Shown here: in pieces, positions 51,263 to 61,981 of the stretch | How the letters are laid out: each line of letters begins with the position of its first letter | Position numbering within the stretch: position 1 is the first letter of the stretch | Notes under the pieces: generated by a model | What the model saw: the letters and a program-made list of their open reading frames with translations, nothing else | What the model was told of the DNA's origin: nothing | Databases searched by the model: none | Assembly: GCA_039794245.1 (NCBI GenBank) | Contig: JBDIVS010000005.1 | Span: 62,001-126,000 of the forward strand | Direction: 5' to 3' | Length of the DNA stretch: 64,000 bases | From: DAITQM01 sp039794245 | Lineage (GTDB): Bacteria; Pseudomonadota; Gammaproteobacteria; Xanthomonadales; Wenzhouxiangellaceae | Made by a program: the position numbers and the translations under genes

Positions 51263-52021
51263 CTATGACCCTCCCTGTTTGCGCCTGTGTTTTTCTTCTT
51301 TGCGGCGGGCCAGGTAGTCCGCTTCGAGGCCGTCCCCGAAGCGATAGACGTACAGTGTTGCGTAGCTGAAAAACACGGTCAGGACGGCCGCGATTTCCAG
51401 CGCCTCCACACCGGCGGCGATGCCGGTGCCGATGGCCACCAGTATGAACAAGGTGTCGAAGGTATCTTGCAGCGCCCGGCGGAACTGGACGCCGGCGACG
51501 ATCCCGGCCAGACTGAAGGCCAGCGCCAGGCTGTGCTGGACGACGATGACGATGGCGGCGACGACACCGGGCAAGAGCAGCGTCGTTTCATCGAGCGAAT
51601 GATCGTAGGTGCTGGCGCGATAGATGCTCTTGTGCACCCAGGAAACCGGTAACATCAGCAACCAGGTACCGAGCAGGGTCACGGCCAGGCGCCGCGCGTA
51701 GCCCAGCCGGTCGAGGCTGTCGGCCGCCGTGTGGACAACAGCGCCATCGCCGGTGGCCCCGGGAACGACCTCGGTGCTGCTGATGCGGACATCGCCGCCG
51801 GCGGCCAGGTGGCTGACGCCGCCGATCGGCAGGTGATCGATCAGCGCCGGAAACAGCAAGACGACCAGGACCACCGCGCCGGCGAGCAGCAGATGATAGA
51901 TCAGCAGGCGGCGAAACAGACTCCATCTTCGCCAGCGCCAGGTCGTCCTGCGCCCGGCGCCGGAGGCGGCCTGATGATGATCTCCATTGGGCTGAACTTC
52001 ACCTTCGACCGGCGGCTTCAT
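51263..52021 (-). CDS. DUF4956 membrane protein
   Basis: 252 residues with about four membrane helices. SLALAFSLAGIVAGVQFRRALQDTFDTLFILVAIGTGIAAG is the DUF4956 core, and the first helix lies near residues 40-60. The N-terminal 30 and C-terminal 20 residues are charged and cytoplasmic in character. Function is unknown; relatives sit beside VTC-domain polyphosphate-related or CotH proteins in other genomes, and a CotH-like protein is next door here. It begins 14 bases after the ATPase D-subunit relic. Confidence 0.75.
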   Translation of the reverse strand: MKPPVEGEVQPNGDHHQAASGAGRRTTWRWRRWSLFRRLLIYHLLLAGAVVLVVLLFPALIDHLPIGGVSHLAAGGDVRISSTEVVPGATGDGAVVHTAADSLDRLGYARRLAVTLLGTWLLMLPVSWVHKSIYRASTYDHSLDETTLLLPGVVAAIVIVVQHSLALAFSLAGIVAGVQFRRALQDTFDTLFILVAIGTGIAAGVEALEIAAVLTVFFSYATLYVYRFGDGLEADYLARRKEEKHRRKQGGS

Positions 52022-52035
52022 GTTCCCCCCCGGGT

Positions 52036-52260
52036 TTACGTCGCGCGACCGATTCTCATCATACTCCCCTTTCGCCCCGCCAAGTGCACCCGCACGGCTT
52101 CTTCCTGATCCAGTTCTTCGAGGGCGTTTTCGAGCGCCCGCTCGGCGGCCTTAAGTTCGGGCAGGACGACTTTTTCCAGCGCCCGGACGCGCCGCTGCGT
52201 GCGCTGGTATTCGGCGGCCAGCCGCCAAGGTGCCGTGATTTCGGCGGCCAGCGCCGCGCC
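52036..52260 (-). pseudogene. C-terminal fragment of V/A-type ATPase subunit D
   Basis: The minus strand reads AALAAEITAPWRLAAEYQRT, then QRRVRALEKVVLPELKAAER and EELDQEEAVRVHLAGRKG, the C-terminal coiled-coil half of rotary ATPase subunit D. It is joined directly, in another frame, to the N-terminal part of subunit A at about 52261, so it has no start of its own. Confidence 0.82.
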
Positions 52261-52261
52261 G

Positions 52262-52921
52262 GATCGGGAACAGGCTGTCCATCAGGCGCTGCCCGGTGAT
52301 CAGCGGCGCATCGCCCGGCAGCCGGCGGCGGATCGGGCGCGGTGTGCGTACCGGCCAGCGGTGCGCCAGCGCCACGCCGTGTTCACCGCCGGCAGTGCCG
52401 AGCCGGCAGACGACTTCGCCTTCCCGGTATGAGCCGGGGGCGGCGATCGCGACCACCTCGCCGGCGATGCCGGGCGGCACCAGGCACGGCTGCGGCCGGC
52501 CCGTACCGGCCCGGGCGTCACCGAAAACCGCGCCGCCGGCCAGGTGCATGCCGCGCTCTGCCGCCAGTGTGAACCGGAAACGCCGGGGCGGCACGCGGTG
52601 CAGGCCGGGCCGGATGTACGCCGCTTCGCCGCCGGCGAGCGGCCTGAGCAGGCCATCGAAAATGCCGCCCAGCAAACCCGGGCCGAGCGTCACGGACAGC
52701 GGCCGGCCGCTGCCTTGTACCGGATCGCCGGGCTTGAGCTCGGTCGTATCCTCGAATACCTGGACGACGATTTCATCGCCCTTGAGGCGCAAGACCTCGC
52801 CGAGCAATCCGGCGGCACCGACCGTCACTGCCTCGTTGAGCCGGAAAATCCCAGCCGTTGCGGCGCGGACCACCGGGCCGCCGACCTCGACGATGTGTGC
52901 CGTCGCCGGTGTGCCGTTCAT
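52262..52921 (-). pseudogene. N-terminal part of V/A-type ATPase catalytic subunit A, truncated by deletion
   Basis: 220 codons from the ATG at 52921: HIVEVGGPVVRA, GLLGEVLRLKGDEIVVQVFEDTT, GPGLLGGIFDGLLRPL, CLVPPGIAGEVVAIA, WPVRTPRP and LITGQRLMDSLFPI. This ends just before the P-loop (normally GPFGSGKT). The sequence then jumps into subunit D. The frame itself runs on out of frame to 52151, so any product is inactive. The start overlaps the subunit E stop by 4 bases. Confidence 0.88.
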
Positions 52922-53571
52922 TCCACCGCCTGCCCGGTATCGCGTTCCAGTTCGGCCAGCAGCCGGCCGGCGATGGCGTTCCGCCGCGCGGTCAGACCGG
53001 CGGGCGTTGTATCGATCAGCGCCAACCCGGCGCGGATCCGGTAACCGGCGGGCAGCGAGCCGTGCGCTTCGATTTCGCAGCGCTGGCCGGCGGCGCCGCC
53101 GGCCAGCCACTCCCGAAGCCGGCCGGGCGGTTCGCCGGCCGGATACTCGATGAGCCATTGCGAACCGGCGGGCAAGGACCGTGCGGCATCGCCGAGAGCC
53201 TGCCCGAGCCACGCGGCGCGGACCGCCGGGCCGGCGGCCCATAAGTCGGCGAGCGCCGGTTCGAGTAACCGGAAGCCGGCTTCGGCCCATTTCCGGCGTT
53301 CGGCCAGACGCCGGCGTCTAAGGCGCGCCTGACAGCGCGGCCGCTCATCGGCGATCGCTGCCCAGGCCTGCCGGCGTTCGCGGCGGCGGGCATCGCGCAA
53401 GAGCGCCGCGGCACGCCGCCGGGCGGCACTGACGATCCAGGCCGCCTCGCTTTGGGCGCGCGCCAGCAGCGCGGCGCGGCGTTGTTCATACTCCTGCCGG
53501 ATATGTGCCTCGAGCGCCCGCACCGAGACTTCGTTGTGAGCCTCCGGCGTCACGGTGCGGCGTGCTTTCAT
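52918..53571 (-). CDS. V/A-type ATPase subunit E-like protein
   Basis: 217 residues, helical and arginine-rich at the N-terminus (EAHIRQEYEQRRAALLARAQSEAAWIVSAARRRAAALLRDARRRER), then a compact C-terminal domain with RLREWLAGGAAGQRCEIEAHGSLPAGYRIR, as in peripheral-stalk subunit E. Its frame is intact although its neighbours are broken. It overlaps both the F-like relic (4 bases) and subunit A. Confidence 0.75.
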   Translation of the reverse strand: MKARRTVTPEAHNEVSVRALEAHIRQEYEQRRAALLARAQSEAAWIVSAARRRAAALLRDARRRERRQAWAAIADERPRCQARLRRRRLAERRKWAEAGFRLLEPALADLWAAGPAVRAAWLGQALGDAARSLPAGSQWLIEYPAGEPPGRLREWLAGGAAGQRCEIEAHGSLPAGYRIRAGLALIDTTPAGLTARRNAIAGRLLAELERDTGQAVE

Positions 53572-53852
53572 GCCGCAACCCCGAGCCGGCGCAACTCGGC
53601 CACCAAATCTGGCGGGCGCCGGCGCCCGGCGGCATCACCAGCGACGAGCACCGGCGGTGCACAGGCGGCCTGGGCCCGCTCCACGACGCCGGCCGGTAAA
53701 TGGCGCACCGTGCCGGCGGTGATCACGATCAGCGGCGCACCCGAAGTACAGGCCCGCGCGAATTCGGCCGCCATAGCGACCGGCGGCGGGGTGACGACCC
53801 GGGCGCCGGCCAGCCGGTAGCCCGCCGCACTCCATCGTCACCCAAAGCCAGG
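53568..53852 (-). pseudogene. V/A-type ATPase subunit F-like remnant
   Basis: The frame GYRLAGARVVTPPPVAMAAE (upstream of 53822) and APLIVITAGTVRHLPAGVVE resembles subunit F, whose usual start is a GD-x-x-x-x-G-F/Y-RLAG motif. Here LALGDDG lies in another frame just upstream (53834-53852), so a one-base frameshift near 53830 has split the gene. An internal ATG at 53774 leaves a short frame of 68 codons. Confidence 0.65.
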
Positions 53853-54120
53853 CCCGATGCTAGCAAACCGCCCAGTGGATTAAATTGCGCGAGATTAAGT
53901 TTGTGGCACTCTGCCGCCACGGGCATCTGGCCTGCCGGTCCGCAGCGGATGCGGCCTGCGCGAGACAGGAAAACGAGCGAAATCCGGGCCGCTGCCGACC
54001 CACGCACAATAATTTATGCACCTGCTGGGATGGATGTTGACACACAAGGGCCATACTCAATGGCAACGGCGGGCAATTGACCCGTGCCGCCGGCGCGAAG
54101 GCATCATTCTTCCCAACGAC
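53853..54120. other. 270-base region between the ATPase relic and glmM
   Basis: No gene is seen. It contains a solo element end (54011-54029) and otherwise unremarkable sequence. secG, the usual gene after glmM in many gammaproteobacteria, is not here. Confidence 0.5.
54011..54029. mobile_element. solo end of the CCCAACTGTTGCATAAATT element family
   Basis: AATTTATGCACCTGCTGGG differs from the inward-read element end at two positions. No second end or internal part is present nearby. Confidence 0.5.
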
Positions 54121-55506
54121 TTACGATTTTGGTGTTGCGCCGGCCTCTGGTTCTAAATGGACTGGAACCTCGGCGGCCAGCCGGGCGGCGAGCTCATCGA
54201 CCTGCCGCCGGTCAGCGCCTTCGACGGTAATGCGCAACACCGGTTCGGTACCCGAGGGCCTGAGGATGACGCGGCCTCGGCCGTTCAGTTGCGCTTCGGC
54301 GGCGGCGACCAGGTCGCGGATCGGTGGGGCCTCGAGTGGATCGTGCCGCAGCCGGGCGGCGAGCGGGACGTTGATCATCTTCTGCGGGTAACGCTGCCAA
54401 CCGCGGCGCAGCTCGGCCAGCGGCCGGCCGCGGGCGGTGACGATGGACAGGATTTCGAGCGCCGCGATCAGCGCGTCGCCGGTCGGCGCCCGGTCGAGGC
54501 AGAACAGGTGGCCCGACGATTCCCCGCCGAGCAGCCAGCCGCGGGCGACGAGCGCTTCGCGCACGTGGTGGTCGCCGACCGGGGTCCGGTGCAATTCGAT
54601 GCCGCGCTCGGCCAATGCCAGTTCTAGGCCGTAATTGCTCATGATCGTTGCGACGACGCCGCCGCCTAGGCGGCCCCGCCGCCGGCGCTCGCCGGCCAGG
54701 ATGAACAGTAGATCGTCGCCGTCGAGCACCGTGCCTTGGTGATCGACGAGCAGCAATCGGTCGCCGTCGCCGTCGAACGCGATGCCCAGGTCGCAGCCGT
54801 GGTCGATGACAGCCCGGCTCAGGCTCTCAGGTGCGGTAGAACCGCAACCGGCATTGATATTGCAGCCGTCCGGCGCCGCGTGGATGGTTACGAGGTCGGC
54901 GCCAAGCGCGCCGAGCACCGCCGGGGCCACGGCAAAGCAGGCGCCGTTGGCCCCGTCCACTGCGATTTTGCAACCAGCGAGCAGCGGGGCGGGCTCAAGG
55001 CCGATGCAATGGGCGATATAGCGCGCCGCCGCATCATCGCAGCGCTGCGTGGCGGCGGATTCTGGCACATCGGCGGCCGGCGGCGGCGCGGCGATGGCCG
55101 CTTCGATCAGCGCTTGCGTTTCGTCGTCCAGCTTGCCGCCGTCGGGGCGCAGCAATTTGACGCCGTTGTCAGCCGCCGGGTTGTGCGAGGCGGTAATCGC
55201 AATGCTCAACACCGCCCCGACTTCGCCACCGAACCAGGCGATCGCCGGGGTCGGCAGCACCCCGAGCAAACTCACCGCTGCGCCGCCGGCGGTCAGGCCG
55301 GCGGCCAGAGCCCGTTCCAGTTCGGGGCCGGAACGGCGTGTATCGCGGCCGAGCACGACACGCGGCTGAGTGCCGGTTCCCTGTCTGGACGGGCCGGCCC
55401 GGCACTGCGCCATGATCGCCCAGCCGAGCCGGGTCATGAATTCCGGCGTGATCGGCTCGCGGCCGAAGCGGCCGCGGATGCCGTCAGTACCGAACCAGCG
55501 TTTCAT
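54121..55506 (-). CDS. glmM: phosphoglucosamine mutase
   Basis: Interconverts glucosamine-6- and -1-phosphate for peptidoglycan and LPS synthesis. The start MKRWFGTDGIRGRFG at 55506 overlaps the folP stop by 4 bases; the phosphorylated serine is S107 in TASHNP, the Mg-binding loop is AFDGDGDRL, and RPSGTEPVLRI binds the phosphate. Length 461 is slightly longer than usual, with a tail LEPEAGATPKS. Order rlmE-ftsH-folP-glmM is conserved in gammaproteobacteria. Confidence 0.96.
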   Translation of the reverse strand: MKRWFGTDGIRGRFGREPITPEFMTRLGWAIMAQCRAGPSRQGTGTQPRVVLGRDTRRSGPELERALAAGLTAGGAAVSLLGVLPTPAIAWFGGEVGAVLSIAITASHNPAADNGVKLLRPDGGKLDDETQALIEAAIAAPPPAADVPESAATQRCDDAAARYIAHCIGLEPAPLLAGCKIAVDGANGACFAVAPAVLGALGADLVTIHAAPDGCNINAGCGSTAPESLSRAVIDHGCDLGIAFDGDGDRLLLVDHQGTVLDGDDLLFILAGERRRRGRLGGGVVATIMSNYGLELALAERGIELHRTPVGDHHVREALVARGWLLGGESSGHLFCLDRAPTGDALIAALEILSIVTARGRPLAELRRGWQRYPQKMINVPLAARLRHDPLEAPPIRDLVAAAEAQLNGRGRVILRPSGTEPVLRITVEGADRRQVDELAARLAAEVPVHLEPEAGATPKS

Positions 55507-56369
55507 CGCCTCTCCTCGTCTCCCGGTAATGCCGCCGCCTCGACCGCGGCCCACACCCGCAACGCATCGCGGGTCGCGGCGACATCATGGACCCTGACCA
55601 GCCGCGCTCCGCGCTGCACAGCGAGCAGCGCCGCGGCGGCCGAACCGATGGTGCGTTCGGCCGGCGGCCGGCCGGTCAGCTCGCCGATCGACCGCTTGCG
55701 CGACAGGCCGGCCATCAGCGGCACACCGAGCGCCGCCGCCAGGCGCGGCAGACCGGCCAGAAGCTGCATATTGTGCGCCGTCGTCTTGCCGAAACCGAAG
55801 CCGGGGTCGGCGATCAGGCGCCGGCGCTCGATGCCGGCCGCCTCGCAGGCGGCGATGCGCCGGCGCAGGAACGAGGTGACCTCGGCGACGACATCGCGAT
55901 AATCCGGTGCCACCTGCATCGTCGCCGGCGTACCTTGCATGTGCATCACACAGACGGCAGCCTCGAGCCCGGCGGCGCTCTCGATCGCGCCTGGCGTACA
56001 CAGGGCGCGGACATCGTTGATCAGCGCCGCGCCGGCGGCAACCGCCTGGCGCATCACCTCCGGTTTGGAGGTGTCGATCGACAAGATCAACTCGCCACCC
56101 GGCCGGCCGGCGAGCCGCTCGAACACCGGCATGACGCGGCGCAGTTCTTCTTCGGCGCCGACCCCGGCGGCGCCCGGCCGCGTCGATTCGCCGCCGATGT
56201 CGATGATATCCGCCCCTTCGGCGAGCAGGCGATCGATGTGCTGGACGGCCTGACCCGGATCGAGACACAGACCGCCCTCGGAAAACGAATCGGGTGTGCA
56301 GTTGACGATGCCGACGATCAGCGGCCGCGATCCGGCGAGCAGCGCCAGCAGGCGGGCGAGCGGCGTCAT
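55503..56369 (-). CDS. folP: dihydropteroate synthase
   Basis: Joins p-aminobenzoate to dihydropterin pyrophosphate in folate synthesis; the target of sulfonamides. The ATG at 56369 (MTPLARLLALLAG) yields 288 residues. IVGIVNCTPDSFSEGG, IDIGGESTRPGA, INDVRAL, DPGFGFGKTTAHNMQLL and MAGLSRKRSIG are the family's loops. It begins 25 bases after ftsH. Confidence 0.96.
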   Translation of the reverse strand: MTPLARLLALLAGSRPLIVGIVNCTPDSFSEGGLCLDPGQAVQHIDRLLAEGADIIDIGGESTRPGAAGVGAEEELRRVMPVFERLAGRPGGELILSIDTSKPEVMRQAVAAGAALINDVRALCTPGAIESAAGLEAAVCVMHMQGTPATMQVAPDYRDVVAEVTSFLRRRIAACEAAGIERRRLIADPGFGFGKTTAHNMQLLAGLPRLAAALGVPLMAGLSRKRSIGELTGRPPAERTIGSAAAALLAVQRGARLVRVHDVAATRDALRVWAAVEAAALPGDEERR

Positions 56370-56394
56370 CGGGACGTGCGGCTGTACCCCGGAG

Positions 56395-58329
<1,935 letters not shown>

Positions 58330-58341
58330 ATCGGCATGACC

Positions 58342-58989
58342 TTAGTCGTTGGGGAAAAGCACCCGCCGGTCATCACGCAGACCGCGGGCGACGAGATACA
58401 GTTCAGGGCTGCGCGGCCTGGAGGCTCGCGGTTTGCGGACCGCGACCTTGCCGTATTGTACGCGCAAGGCGGTGAGCAACCGGTCGAAGCCCTCGCCCTG
58501 AAAGGCCTTGACCAGAAACGTGCCGCCCGCTTTCAGGTGCGCCGCGGCAAAATCGGCGGCCAATTCACACAAGGCCATCGCCCGCGGCGCATCGACTGCC
58601 TTCACACCGCTGATATTGGGGGCCATGTCGGACAATACAACGTCGGCGGGCCGGCCGTCCAGCGCCGCGGCGAGCGCCTCGTAAACCACAGGTTCGGTGA
58701 AATCGCCCTGAATGAAAGTCACGCCGGGCAACGGCTCGATCGGCAGGATGTCGAGTGCGAGCAGCCGGGTTTCCGGCCCCAGGCGGGCGGCACACCACTG
58801 GCTCCAGCCGCCCGGTGCCGCACCGAGATCGACGATGGTCTGCCCGCGGTGAAAAATGCGGTCGCGGCCGGCGATTTCCTCCAGTTTGTAAACGGCGCGC
58901 GAGCGCCAGCCCTCGTCCCGGGCGCGCCGCACCCACGGATCGTCGAAATGTTCGCGCAGCCAGCGCTTGCTGCTCGTGCTTTTGGCCAT
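58342..58989 (-). CDS. rlmE: 23S rRNA 2'-O-ribose U2552 methyltransferase
   Basis: SAM-dependent methyltransferase of the FtsJ/RrmJ family, 215 residues from the ATG at 58989. VDLGAAPGGWSQW is the SAM site and the catalytic K-D-K-E tetrad is K35, D121, K161, E196 (YKLEE, LSDMAPN, FLVKAFQ, SPELYLV). It is divergent from yhbY, as in E. coli. Confidence 0.96.
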   Translation of the reverse strand: MAKSTSSKRWLREHFDDPWVRRARDEGWRSRAVYKLEEIAGRDRIFHRGQTIVDLGAAPGGWSQWCAARLGPETRLLALDILPIEPLPGVTFIQGDFTEPVVYEALAAALDGRPADVVLSDMAPNISGVKAVDAPRAMALCELAADFAAAHLKAGGTFLVKAFQGEGFDRLLTALRVQYGKVAVRKPRASRPRSPELYLVARGLRDDRRVLFPND

Positions 58990-59145
58990 CCCGGAAGTCG
59001 TTCCTCGTTCCTCGTCTATTCTCGCCCGCCCGGGCCGGCGCGGCAGACAGGCGAACTTGGGAATTCCCCTTCCCCGCCATTCCCTCGTCCGGGATGACGA
59101 GTGGTATGGTATTGCACCCTGCCCTCTGTCCTCAGCTACACTGCA

Positions 59146-59442
59146 ATGATGGAACTCGATCCGGGAATGCGCCGTCATCTGCGCGGTCTGTGCCACCACC
59201 TTGCGCCGATCGTGACGATCGCCGAAAAAGGTATCACCGCCGCGATCCTGGCCGAACTCGACGCCGCGCTGCTACGCCACGAGTTGATCAAGGTGAAGAT
59301 CCGCGCGCCGCGCGAAGCCCGCACCGCGGCCATCGAGCAACTGGTCGCCGAAAGCGGCGCGGCGCTGGTGCAGCGCATCGGCCAGACTGCCTGCCTGTAC
59401 CGCCGCCATCCTGAAAAACCGCGGCTGGTCGTGCCCGGCTGA
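59146..59442 (+). CDS. yhbY: YhbY-family ribosome-associated RNA-binding protein
   Basis: 98-residue CRM-domain protein. MELDPGMRRHLRGLCHHLAPIVTIAEKGITAAILAELDAAL and the GxxG loop-like IAEKG fit YhbY. Two adjacent ATGs (59146 and 59149) are equally possible. It is divergent from rlmE and may be nearly leaderless, with TACACT at 59137-59142. The rRNA-maturation role is known for the family. Confidence 0.9.
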   Translation: MMELDPGMRRHLRGLCHHLAPIVTIAEKGITAAILAELDAALLRHELIKVKIRAPREARTAAIEQLVAESGAALVQRIGQTACLYRRHPEKPRLVVPG

Positions 59443-59455
59443 AGCCGCTTCCGCG

Positions 59456-59866
59456 ATGCCCCTGACCGAGGATTTGCCCGCCGCCAGCTGGATGATCCGG
59501 GCAATCGAGCCTGGGCGCATCAAGGTGGTCGGCCTGCATGGCGGGCAGCCGGCCCGGCGCTGGCTGGAGCGCAGTTTCATCCTGACTCCCGAAAGGCTGA
59601 TCGACGACTGGCCGGTGGACGATATCGGCACGCTCGCCCTGCCGCAGCTCGAGGTTCTGCTTGCCGCCGGCGCCGACCTGATCCTGCTGGGCACCGGCGA
59701 GCACCAGCGCTTTCCGCCTCCGGCGCTGCTCGCCCCGTTCGGCCGGCAGGGGATCGGCTGTGAGGTGATGGGGACAGCGGCCGCCTGCCGGACCTACAAC
59801 GTGCTCGCCGCCGAAGGCCGGGCGGTGGCCGCGGCGCTCATTATCGAGCGCTGGACAGGTCGCTGA
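59456..59866 (+). CDS. Mth938 (DUF498)-domain protein
   Basis: 136-residue protein with RAIEPGRIKVVGL, RSFILTPERLIDDWPVDDIGTL, LLGTGEHQRFPPPAL and MGTAAACRTYNVLAAEGRAVAAAL, the DUF498 fold also found in human NDUFAF3. Biochemical role is unknown. It follows yhbY by 13 bases and overlaps the convergent cytochrome gene by 26 bases. Confidence 0.88.
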   Translation: MPLTEDLPAASWMIRAIEPGRIKVVGLHGGQPARRWLERSFILTPERLIDDWPVDDIGTLALPQLEVLLAAGADLILLGTGEHQRFPPPALLAPFGRQGIGCEVMGTAAACRTYNVLAAEGRAVAAALIIERWTGR

Positions 59867-60449
59867 GATCACCGCCCTGGCTGGCGAACCAGGCGGCCAG
59901 ATCGGCGATCTGCCGGTCGGTCAGCGCCGCAGCAAAGCCGGCCATCACCGGATTGGCCCGCGCTCCGGAACGGTAATCACCGAGCGCCTTGGCGAGATAG
60001 TCGGGATATTGTCCGGCGAGCTTGGGGTAGCTCGGGTCGAGCGATTCGTTGCCGGTCGGACCGTGGCAGGCCTGGCAGGTCGCCGCCAGTGCCTGACCGG
60101 CCGCGGCGTCGCCGGCGGCACCGGTCTTTTCGCCGCCGTGCGCCCGGCCCTGGCCGGCCAGCCAGGCGGCGATATCGGCCAGATCCTGGTCGCTGATACT
60201 CTCGGCCTGGGCCTCCATCGTCGGGTGGGAGCGGCTGCCATTGCGGTAAGCGACGAGCGCGCCGTGCAGATAGGCTTCGTTCTGGCCACCGATTTTAGGC
60301 ACCTTGTACACCGGATAGACATTGTTATAGCCCGGGATACCGTGGCATCCGGTGCACGTATAGGCCTTGACCTGGCCGGCAACGGGATCGGCGGCGGCGA
60401 GCGGCGTGCAGCAGCACAGGACGAGTACGAGGATTGTTAATACACGCAT
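59841..60449 (-). CDS. dihaem cytochrome c4
   Basis: Periplasmic electron carrier, 202 residues from ATG 60449 with AGGAAG upstream and signal peptide MRVLTILVLVLCCCTPLAAA. Haem sites are CTGCH (32-36) and CQACH (125-129), each with a downstream methionine (M78 and the MAGF methionine near 181). The two halves are similar, as in c4 from duplication. It probably donates to a cbb3 or similar oxidase, by family knowledge. Confidence 0.92.
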   Translation of the reverse strand: MRVLTILVLVLCCCTPLAAADPVAGQVKAYTCTGCHGIPGYNNVYPVYKVPKIGGQNEAYLHGALVAYRNGSRSHPTMEAQAESISDQDLADIAAWLAGQGRAHGGEKTGAAGDAAAGQALAATCQACHGPTGNESLDPSYPKLAGQYPDYLAKALGDYRSGARANPVMAGFAAALTDRQIADLAAWFASQGGDLSDLSSAR

Positions 60450-60541
60450 GCGGCAGTCTTCCTGGGAGTTTTGACAGTGGCCGGCCGGCATCCGGACGCC
60501 CCAGCGCACGGCCCACGGCGCGCCATTATAACCGCCCGGCT

Positions 60542-60725
60542 CAGCCCGGATTATTCATGAACCCCTCTACTGCAACGGCCCCCTGCCCCGCATCTGCGGT
60601 ATTTCGTTCGGTCGCGCATCCTCACCGTGCCAGCAAGTACGTTTCCGGTGGGCTCGGTCGAGAAATGCCGCAGCTACAGAGCCTGGAACCGTCTCGCGAC
60701 GATTGGGGCATGAATCATCCGGGCT
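60542..60725. repeat. about 184-bp cruciform-like repeat
   Basis: AGCCCGGATTATTCATG (60542-60558) and its near-perfect complement (60709-60725, one mismatch) form the outer arms. Inner parts are also approximately complementary (CTGCGGTATTTCG against the complement of CGAGAAATGCCGCAG). It ends on the first base of the rho stop codon. It may be a MITE or act as a terminator-like structure after rho. Confidence 0.7.
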
Positions 60726-61981
60726 TAACGCTTCATCGCCGAGAAAAACTCGGCGTTGGTCTTTGTCGCTTTCAGCCGGTCGAGCATGAATTCGATGGCC
60801 TGGATCTCGTCCATCGGGTGCAGCAGCTTGCGCAGGATCCACACTTTCTGCAACTGCTCCGGACTGACCATCAGTTCCTCGCGGCGGGTGCCGGAACGGT
60901 TGATGTCGATCGCCGGGAACACCCGTTTTTCGGAGATCCGGCGATTCAGGTGGACTTCCATGTTGCCGGTGCCCTTGAATTCCTCGTAAATCACCTCGTC
61001 CATCTTGGAGCCGGTGTCGACCAGGGCCGTGGCGACGATGGTCAGTGAGCCGCCCTCGGCAATATTGCGCGCCGCGCCGAAAAAGCGCTTCGGTTTCTGC
61101 AGGGCATTGGCATCGACACCGCCGGTCAAGACCTTGCCTGACGACGGGGCGACGGTGTTGTAGGCCCGCGCCAGGCGGGTGATCGAATCGAGCAGGATCA
61201 CGACGTCATGCTTGTGCTCGACGAGCCGCTTGGCGCGCTCGATGACCATCTCCGCCACCTGCACGTGGCGCGTCGCCGGCTCGTCGAAAGTGCTGGAGAT
61301 CACTTCGGCATCGACCGAGCGATGCATCTCGGTGACTTCCTCCGGCCGCTCGTCGATCAATAGGATGATCATCCGGCAGTCCGGATGGTTGGCGCGGATG
61401 CCGGTCGCGACGTGGGTCAGCAGCATCGTTTTGCCGGCTTTCGGCGGCGAAACGATCAGCCCGCGCTGGCCGGCGCCGATCGGCGCGACCAGGTCGATGA
61501 TGCGGCCGGTGATGTCTTCGGTGCTGCCGTTGCCGCGTTCGAGCGTCAGTTGGCGGCGGGGGAATTCGGCAGTCAGGTTCTCGAACAGAATCTTGTTGCG
61601 CGCCGCTTCCGGCACCTCGTAATTGAGATTCTCGACCTTGAGCAGCGCGAAATAGCGTTCGCCCTCTTTCGGCGGCCGGATCTTGCCGGAAATCGTGTCC
61701 CCGGTGCGCAGGTTGAAGCGCCGGATCTGGCTCGGCGAAACGTAGATATCGTCGGGGCCGGCAAGGTAGGAACTGTCGGCCGAGCGGAGAAAACCGAATC
61801 CATCGGAGAGGATTTCGAGCACACCGTCGCCGTAGATGCTCTCGCCGTTGCGGGCGTGGGCCTTGAGGATGGCGAAGATGATGTCCTGCTTGCGGCTGCG
61901 GGCGACGCCCTCCAGCCCCATCTCCTCGGCGATCTGCATCAGGTCGCTGGTCGGTTTCTGCTTCAGTTCTGTCAGGTTCAT
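60725..61981 (-). CDS. rho: transcription termination factor Rho
   Basis: Hexameric RNA helicase ending transcription. 418 residues, starting MNLTELKQKPTSDLMQIAEE; RNA-binding domain with DGVLEILSDGFGFLRS, P-loop SPPKAGKT, LIDERPEEVTEM and DSITRLARAYN are intact. Length equals the E. coli protein to within a residue. trxA, usual upstream neighbour in gammaproteobacteria, is missing; a 485-base gene-free leader lies upstream. Confidence 0.97.
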   Translation of the reverse strand: MNLTELKQKPTSDLMQIAEEMGLEGVARSRKQDIIFAILKAHARNGESIYGDGVLEILSDGFGFLRSADSSYLAGPDDIYVSPSQIRRFNLRTGDTISGKIRPPKEGERYFALLKVENLNYEVPEAARNKILFENLTAEFPRRQLTLERGNGSTEDITGRIIDLVAPIGAGQRGLIVSPPKAGKTMLLTHVATGIRANHPDCRMIILLIDERPEEVTEMHRSVDAEVISSTFDEPATRHVQVAEMVIERAKRLVEHKHDVVILLDSITRLARAYNTVAPSSGKVLTGGVDANALQKPKRFFGAARNIAEGGSLTIVATALVDTGSKMDEVIYEEFKGTGNMEVHLNRRISEKRVFPAIDINRSGTRREELMVSPEQLQKVWILRKLLHPMDEIQAIEFMLDRLKATKTNAEFFSAMKR

